NCBI GenBank assembly: GCA_002311665.1 | Contig: DBYX01000022.1 | Span: 82,840-146,839 of the forward strand | DNA: 64,000 bases | Direction: 5' to 3' | Source: Lachnoclostridium sp. UBA1175 | GTDB taxonomy: Bacteria; Bacillota; Clostridia; Lachnospirales; Lachnospiraceae | Shown here: positions 58,926 through 64,000 of the stretch, piece by piece | Position numbering within the stretch: position 1 is the first letter of the stretch | Layout: each line of letters opens with the position of its first letter | Position numbers and translations under genes: made by a program | The notes under the pieces: generated by a model | Told to the model about the DNA's origin: nothing | The model's database searches: none | What the model saw: only the letters and a program-made list of their open reading frames with translations

Positions 58926-60848
58926 ATGGATCAGAATCAAAATCAGGAATACGGAGCGGAACAAATCCAGATCCTCGAAGGTCTGGAGGCGGTTCGCAAG
59001 CGTCCCGGTATGTACATCGGTTCGACGTCCGCGAGAGGTTTGCACCATCTCGTGTACGAGATCGTTGACAATGCCGTCGACGAAGCGCTGGCGGGCGTCT
59101 GCACGGAGATCAATGTCTTCATCAACAAGGACGGTTCCGTGACGGTGCGCGACAACGGCCGCGGTATTCCGGTAGAGATCAACGAGAAGAAGGGCATCAG
59201 CACGGTGGAGGTCGTGTTCACGATCCTTCATGCGGGCGGCAAATTCGGCGGTGGAGGATACAAGGTTTCCGGCGGTCTTCACGGCGTGGGCGCTTCCGTC
59301 GTCAACGCTCTCTCCGACTGGCTTGAGGTCATCGTTGAGCGCGAGGGCCACAAGTATCAGCAGCGCTACGAGCGCGGCAAGGCGGTTTCGGAGCTGACGC
59401 GCATCGGCGATTCCGACCGCACCGGCTCGACGGTCACATTTTTCCCTGACGCGACCATATTCGACGAGATCGTGTTCGATTTCAATACCTTAAAGCAGCG
59501 TCTTCGCGAGATGGCTTTCCTCACGAAGGGCCTGAAGATCACGCTCACAGACTACCGTGAGGAGCCCGCGCGCGAGAAGTCTTTCCACTATGAGGGCGGT
59601 ATCAAGGAGTACGTGCAGTACCTGAACAAGGGTAACTCCGCGCTGTACGACGATATCATTTACTGCGAGGGCAGCGTCGGCGATGTGTACGTCGAGGTTG
59701 CGATGCAGCACAACGATGCATACAACGACAACTGCTACAGTTTCGTCAACAATATCACGACGCCGGAAGGCGGTATGCACCTGATCGGTTTCCGCAACGC
59801 GCTCACGAAGACGATCAACGCGTACGCGCGCGCGAACAAACTCATCAAGGACAACGAGCCCGCGCTCGACGGCGAGGACATCCGCGAAGGTCTTACGGCC
59901 ATTATCAGCGTGAAGCTCCCCGAGCCGCAGTTTGAGGGTCAGACAAAGCAGAAACTCGGCAACAGCGAGGCGAGAACCGCGGTGGACAAGCTCGTGAGCC
60001 AGAAGCTCACCTACTATCTCGAGCAGAATCCCGCCGTCGCGAAGATCATCGTCGAGAAATCCGTCCTTTCCCAGAAGGCCCGCGACGCCGCGCGCAAGGC
60101 GCGCGATCTTACGCGCCGCAAATCTCCTCTCGAGAGTCAGAGTCTTCCCGGCAAGCTTGCCGACTGCTCGGAGAAGGATCCGTCCAAGTGCGAGATCTTC
60201 ATCGTAGAGGGTGATTCCGCAGGCGGCTCCGCCAAGTCCGCGCGTGTGCGTGCGACCCAGGCGATCCTTCCGCTGCGAGGCAAGATCCTCAATGTCGAGA
60301 AGGCACGTCTCGACCGCGTTTTGGAAAACAAGGAGATCCGCGCGATGATCACGGCCTTCGGCACGGGCATCCACGAGGATTTCAACATCGAGAAGCTGCG
60401 CTACCACAAGATCATCATCATGACCGATGCCGATGTCGACGGTGCGCACATCAGCACTCTTCTGCTGACTTTCCTGTATCGGTTCATGCCTGAGCTCATC
60501 AAGCAGGGCTACGTTTACCTCGCAATGCCTCCGCTCTACAAGGTGGAGCGCGGCAACAAATCCTGGTACGCCTACAGCGACGACGAGTTGAACGGTATCC
60601 TTTCGGAGATCGGCCGCGACCAGAACAACAAGATCCAGCGCTACAAGGGTCTCGGTGAGATGGACGCCTCCCAGCTCTGGGAGACGACGATGGATCCGAA
60701 GCACCGCATTTTGCGCCGTGTGAATATGGACCAGGACAGCCTGAGCGAGCTTGACCTCACCTTCACCACCCTGATGGGCGAGGAAGTGGAGCCGCGCCGT
60801 CTCTTCATCGAGGAAAATGCGAAGTACGCGGAAAACCTGGATATCTAA
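58926..60848 (+). CDS. gyrB: DNA gyrase subunit B
   Basis: A 640-residue GHKL ATPase subunit that with GyrA introduces negative supercoils. The ATP site has EIVDNAVDEALAG, DNGRGIPV and GGKFGGGGYKVSGGLHGVGASVVNALS; the Toprim part has EGDSAGGSAKSAR (about 427-439), PLRGKILNVEKA and TDADVDGAHI. CAGGAGG lies before the ATG. Length and motifs are standard. Confidence 0.98.
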   Translation: MDQNQNQEYGAEQIQILEGLEAVRKRPGMYIGSTSARGLHHLVYEIVDNAVDEALAGVCTEINVFINKDGSVTVRDNGRGIPVEINEKKGISTVEVVFTILHAGGKFGGGGYKVSGGLHGVGASVVNALSDWLEVIVEREGHKYQQRYERGKAVSELTRIGDSDRTGSTVTFFPDATIFDEIVFDFNTLKQRLREMAFLTKGLKITLTDYREEPAREKSFHYEGGIKEYVQYLNKGNSALYDDIIYCEGSVGDVYVEVAMQHNDAYNDNCYSFVNNITTPEGGMHLIGFRNALTKTINAYARANKLIKDNEPALDGEDIREGLTAIISVKLPEPQFEGQTKQKLGNSEARTAVDKLVSQKLTYYLEQNPAVAKIIVEKSVLSQKARDAARKARDLTRRKSPLESQSLPGKLADCSEKDPSKCEIFIVEGDSAGGSAKSARVRATQAILPLRGKILNVEKARLDRVLENKEIRAMITAFGTGIHEDFNIEKLRYHKIIIMTDADVDGAHISTLLLTFLYRFMPELIKQGYVYLAMPPLYKVERGNKSWYAYSDDELNGILSEIGRDQNNKIQRYKGLGEMDASQLWETTMDPKHRILRRVNMDQDSLSELDLTFTTLMGEEVEPRRLFIEENAKYAENLDI

Positions 60849-60867
60849 GGTGATTTTCGAACCGTAT

Positions 60868-60955
60868 GTGCACAGCGCGAACCGATGTGAAAGCTTGCTT
60901 TCAATCATCGGGAGCGATGCGCACATGGCCACGGTGACGACTGTCACCGCGGCCA
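60868..60955 (+). ncRNA. Structured RNA element between gyrB and gyrA
   Basis: Two adjacent folds. At 60868-60924: CCGATG/CATCGG with an inner GAAAG-cttg-CTTTC hairpin and outer GTGC/GCAC arms. At 60926-60955: TGGCC-CGGTGAC/GTCACCG-GGCCA with a four-base loop. A terminator-like stem follows directly. I do not recognise a known family; it may be a leader controlling gyrA or a processing site. Confidence 0.4.
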
Positions 60956-60960
60956 CATGA

Positions 60961-61006
60961 GCAAAAAAACAACTACCTTGTAATTCTTTCAAAGTTGTTT
61001 TTTTGC
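60961..61006 (+). terminator. Terminator-like hairpin before gyrA
   Basis: GCAAAAAAACAACT and its complement form a 14-bp stem ending in a run of seven T. It would stop or weaken read-through from gyrB and also works on the minus strand. No clear promoter for gyrA is seen after it. Confidence 0.65.
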
Positions 61007-61055
61007 GAATGGTTCGGAAAGCACCGGGAATAACATAAGAAACTGAGGACACACT

Positions 61056-63623
61056 ATGGACGATTTTAACGTAATGGATGAGCATATTTTTGATAAGATT
61101 GACGATGTCGATCTGCGGAAAACAATGGAGAAATCCTTTGTGGAGTACGCGATGTCGGTTATCGCGTCCCGCGCTCTCCCCGATGTGCGCGACGGTTTGA
61201 AGCCGGTGCAGAGACGTATCCTTCACGCGATGAACGAGCTGAACAACGGCCCCGACAAGCCGCACCGTAAGTGCGCGCGTATCGTCGGTGACACGATGGG
61301 TAAATACCATCCGCACGGTGACAGCTCGATCTACGGCGCGTTGGTATACCTTGCGCAGGACTGGAACACGCGCTACCCGCTCGTGGACGGTCACGGCAAC
61401 TTCGGTTCCGTGGACGGCGACGGCGCGGCGGCAATGCGATACACCGAGGCGCGTTTGTCCAAGATTTCCGTCGAGATGCTCGCGGATATCAACAAGGACA
61501 CCGTCGATATGCTCCCGAACTTTGATGACACGGAGAAGGAGCCGGCGGTACTGCCCGCCCGCTACCCGAACCTTCTGGTAAACGGTACGACCGGTATCGC
61601 CGTAGGTATGGCGACGAACATTCCGCCGCACAACCTCCGCGAGACGATCGACGCCGTGGTCAAGATCATCGACGACCGCATCGGCGACACCGAGACGACG
61701 ATCGAGGACATCATGCGCATCGTCAAGGGACCCGATTTTCCGACCGGGGCGCAGATCCTCGGAACGCGCGGCATTGAGGAGGCATATCGCACCGGCCGCG
61801 GCAAGATCCGTGTGCGCGCGGTCTCCACGATCGAGCCGATGGACAACGGCAAGCATCGCATCATCGTTACGGAGCTGCCCTACCTGGTCAACAAGGCCCG
61901 CCTGATCGAGAAAATCGCCGAACTGCACAAGGACAAGAAGGTCGACGGCATCACGGACCTCCGCGACGAGTCCGACCAGAAGGGTATGCGCGTCGTGATC
62001 GAGCTCAAGAAGGAAGCCAATCCGACCGTCGTCCTGAACCACCTTTACAAGCATACACAGCTGCAGGATACGTACGGCGTGATCATGCTCGCCCTCGTGA
62101 ATAACGAGCCGAAGGTCCTCAACCTTCTTCAGATGCTCACCTACTACCTCCGCCATCAGGAGGAGGTTGTCACGAGACGTACGAAATACGATCTCAACAA
62201 GGCCGAGGAGCGCGAGCACATCATGGAGGCGCTTCTGAAGGCGCTCGACTTCATCGACGAGGTCATCGCGATCATCCGCTCCTCCAAGACGACGCAGGAA
62301 GCGAAGCAGCGTTTGATGGATCGCTTCGAGTTCGACGACGTACAGGCGCAGGCCATCGTGGATATGCGACTTCGCCAGCTGACCGGTCTGGAGCGGAGCA
62401 AGCTCGAGGAGGAATTTGCCGCGCTTGAGGCGAAGATCGCCGAGTATCGGAAAATCCTCTCCGACGAGAAGGAGCTCCTCTCGGTCATCAAGACGGAGAT
62501 CATCGCGATCCGCGACCGCTACGGCGACGACCGCCGCACCTCGATCGGCTACGACGAGTTTGACTTCGACGCCGAGGATCTGATCCCGGACGACGCGACG
62601 ATCATCGCAATGTCCCGCAAGGGTTACATCAAGAGAATGAGTCCCGAGGCGTTCCGCACGCAGAACCGCGGCGGCAAGGGCATCAAGGGAATGCAGACGA
62701 TCGAGGAGGATTTCATCGAACGCCTGCTGATGACGACCAACCACCACAATCTCCTCTTCTTCACGAACCTCGGGCGTGTATACCGCCTGAAGGCGTACGA
62801 GATCCCGGAGGCTTCGCGCACCGCGCGCGGCACGGCGGTCATCAACCTGATCCAGCTGATGCCGGAGGAGCGCGTCACGGCGCTGATCCCGATCCGCGAC
62901 ATCGGCGATGACGGGTATCTCTTCATGGCGACGAAGCGCGGTATCATCAAGAAGACGAAGCTCTCCGCATTTGCCAACATCAGAAAGGTCGGCATCATCG
63001 CGGTATCGCTTCGCGAGGATGACCAGCTGATCGATGTGAAGGTGACGAACGACTCGACCGAGCTTATGCTGATCACCAAGAAGGGAGCAGCGGTCCGCTT
63101 CCGCGAGAGCGACGTCCGCGCGACCGGAAGAAACGGTATGGGCGTGTACGGTATGCGACTCGCCGAGGATGACGACATCGTCTCGATGGTCGACATCTCG
63201 GAGGCCGAGCATGTGCTCTTTATCTCGGAAAATGGTTACGGCAAGCGCACGTCGCCTGCGGAGTTCGCTCTGCACCACCGCGGCGGCAAGGGTATGCGCT
63301 GCTACAAGGTTGTAGACAAGACCGGACCGCTCGTCGGAGCGCGTATGGTCGACGATACCGACGAGGTGATCATGATCACGAACGAAGGTATCCTGATCCG
63401 TATCCCGGTCAACACGATCAGTATCATCGGACGCGACACCTCGGGCGTCAAGTGTATGAACATCGACGCCGAGAGCGACATCCGTGTTGCCAACTTCGCG
63501 AAGGTGTGCGAGACGGAAGGTTTCGTGCTTCCGGATGCGGAGGACGGTGAGGCTGCGGAAGGCGAGGCCGACGAGGCAGCGGAGACGGATGCCGATGCGG
63601 AAGGGGAAGGCGGCGAGGAATAA
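61056..63623 (+). CDS. gyrA: DNA gyrase subunit A
   Basis: An 855-residue breakage-rejoining subunit. Tyr129 in AAMRYTEARL is the DNA-linked residue. The quinolone region reads HPHGDSSIYGALVYLAQ, with Ser at the usual resistance position. The C-terminal pinwheel contains a GyrA-box-like QNRGGKG near 533-539 followed by beta-blade repeats (KKGAAVRF, HRGGKGMRCY). The end is a very acidic tail of about 30 residues rich in Glu, Asp and Ala. GAGGACACACT precedes the ATG. Confidence 0.98.
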   Translation: MDDFNVMDEHIFDKIDDVDLRKTMEKSFVEYAMSVIASRALPDVRDGLKPVQRRILHAMNELNNGPDKPHRKCARIVGDTMGKYHPHGDSSIYGALVYLAQDWNTRYPLVDGHGNFGSVDGDGAAAMRYTEARLSKISVEMLADINKDTVDMLPNFDDTEKEPAVLPARYPNLLVNGTTGIAVGMATNIPPHNLRETIDAVVKIIDDRIGDTETTIEDIMRIVKGPDFPTGAQILGTRGIEEAYRTGRGKIRVRAVSTIEPMDNGKHRIIVTELPYLVNKARLIEKIAELHKDKKVDGITDLRDESDQKGMRVVIELKKEANPTVVLNHLYKHTQLQDTYGVIMLALVNNEPKVLNLLQMLTYYLRHQEEVVTRRTKYDLNKAEEREHIMEALLKALDFIDEVIAIIRSSKTTQEAKQRLMDRFEFDDVQAQAIVDMRLRQLTGLERSKLEEEFAALEAKIAEYRKILSDEKELLSVIKTEIIAIRDRYGDDRRTSIGYDEFDFDAEDLIPDDATIIAMSRKGYIKRMSPEAFRTQNRGGKGIKGMQTIEEDFIERLLMTTNHHNLLFFTNLGRVYRLKAYEIPEASRTARGTAVINLIQLMPEERVTALIPIRDIGDDGYLFMATKRGIIKKTKLSAFANIRKVGIIAVSLREDDQLIDVKVTNDSTELMLITKKGAAVRFRESDVRATGRNGMGVYGMRLAEDDDIVSMVDISEAEHVLFISENGYGKRTSPAEFALHHRGGKGMRCYKVVDKTGPLVGARMVDDTDEVIMITNEGILIRIPVNTISIIGRDTSGVKCMNIDAESDIRVANFAKVCETEGFVLPDAEDGEAAEGEADEAAETDADAEGEGGEE

Positions 63624-63708
63624 ACGCCGGGGTACGACCGGTGCGGCAATGACGAGGCGTGACCTCCGCAGCGGCACTCAAAACGCATAAGATCCGAACG
63701 GATATACA

Positions 63709-63740
63709 CGGACGGCAGTGATCCTGCCGTCCGGTTTTTA
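63709..63740 (+). terminator. Terminator after gyrA
   Basis: A perfect 10-bp stem CGGACGGCAG with complement, followed by GTTTTT. About 85 bases after the gyrA stop. Confidence 0.92.
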
Positions 63741-63832
63741 TGGAAAAACACAGTATATTGTGTAGGTCAAAAGACGCAACACAAGAAGCGAAAAATCTGT
63801 CGAAAACCTTTGATTTTAGCGGGAAAAATGGC

Positions 63833-63861
63833 TTGACAAAGGTTGTCGCGTTTGCTATAGT
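63833..63861 (+). promoter_or_regulatory. Promoter of a tRNA operon at the window edge
   Basis: TTGACA, 17 bases, TATAGT. The transcript would start near 63868 with a hairpin (GCACC-CCTC/GAGG-GGTGC, 63869-63891) at its very 5' end, then a leader of about 70 bases before tRNA-Ser. Nothing else is visible in 63741-63958. Confidence 0.85.
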
Positions 63862-63958
63862 ATTCGATGCACCACCTCGCAGAGGCGGTGCGAATTTTCC
63901 GTAAAGAGAACCTTTGCGGGTGATTTGCGAAATTCATGTTTGACAGGGATTTCAGCTC

Positions 63959-64000
63959 GGAGAAATACTCAAGAGGCTGAAGAGGCGCCCCTGCTAAGGG
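63959..64000 (+). tRNA. tRNA-Ser (GCT anticodon), 3' part beyond window
   Basis: The first 42 bases: acceptor strand GGAGAAA, D-arm CTCAAGAGGCTGAAGAG, and the anticodon arm with loop CTGCTAA, giving anticodon GCT. The long variable arm and 3' end lie outside. Confidence 0.85.

Noticed and set aside
59490..63677. A minus-strand open frame of 1,395 codons
   Set aside because: It runs exactly antisense to gyrB and gyrA, has no ribosome binding site and a composition rich in Arg, Asp and His typical of mirror frames.

Overview
The window is a stretch of a bacterial chromosome that contains the replication-initiation locus, at about 54-56 kb. Genes mostly run away from this point: minus strand to the left, plus strand to the right. 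The order rpmH-rnpA-yidD-yidC-jag-mnmE-mnmG-rsmG-parA-parB-DUF4446 on one side and dnaA-dnaN-S4 protein-recF-gyrB-gyrA on the other is typical of Clostridia. Other Firmicute signs are a ricT/holB/rsmI cluster, tRNA genes without an encoded CCA, strong AGGAGG ribosome binding sites, TTGACA/TATAAT promoters with 17-base spacers, and type IV pilus genes without an outer-membrane secretin. The DNA is fairly GC-rich for a clostridium. Threonine-proline linkers of the kind seen in pilus proteins here are common in Lachnospiraceae-like organisms, but the species cannot be named from sequence alone.

Layout. 1-10.2 kb (minus): one surface-polysaccharide operon with an O-antigen-ligase/polymerase-like protein, a phosphoglycosyltransferase fused to a DUF4422 domain, two LicD proteins, a cytidylyltransferase, an NAD-dependent epimerase, a GT2-GT4 fusion and a further GT2 cut by the window edge. 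Together they look able to start a lipid-linked glycan, decorate it with a CDP-activated polyol or similar phosphate group, and polymerise or ligate it. 10.3-24.8 kb (minus): a complete monoderm type IV pilus locus, pilB-pilT-pilC-pilA-pilin-pilD-pilMN (fused)-pilO-four minor pilins, followed by a separately promoted prepilin with a Thr-Pro linker. 25.4-29.6 kb: three more glycan genes embedded in unusual non-coding DNA (47-bp and 53-bp tandem repeats, nested palindromes, and a hairpin-rich leader that can bury a ribosome binding site). 29.7-39.6 kb: housekeeping and small-protein genes (rsmI, a tRNA-type methyltransferase, ricT, holB, a guanylate-kinase-like gene, trmB, tRNA-Lys, a cation-efflux transporter, a short-chain dehydrogenase and unknowns). 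39.7-43.7 kb: sbcDC nuclease. 43.8-54.3 kb: tRNA-Arg, chromosome segregation, tRNA modification, membrane insertion and RNase P. 54.6-64 kb: dnaA, putative oriC, dnaN, recF, gyrB, gyrA and the start of a tRNA-Ser.

The most unusual whole-window signal is a short word, CGNAAAAT (or its complement ATTTTNCG). By hand count it occurs about 72 times, where base composition predicts roughly five. It falls in all three codon frames and between genes. It is almost absent from the 14-kb type IV pilus locus (one hit, intergenic, between 10.87 and 25.24 kb). Whether it is an uptake-type signal, a protein-binding site or a mutational signature cannot be decided here, but it is the best candidate for something undescribed.
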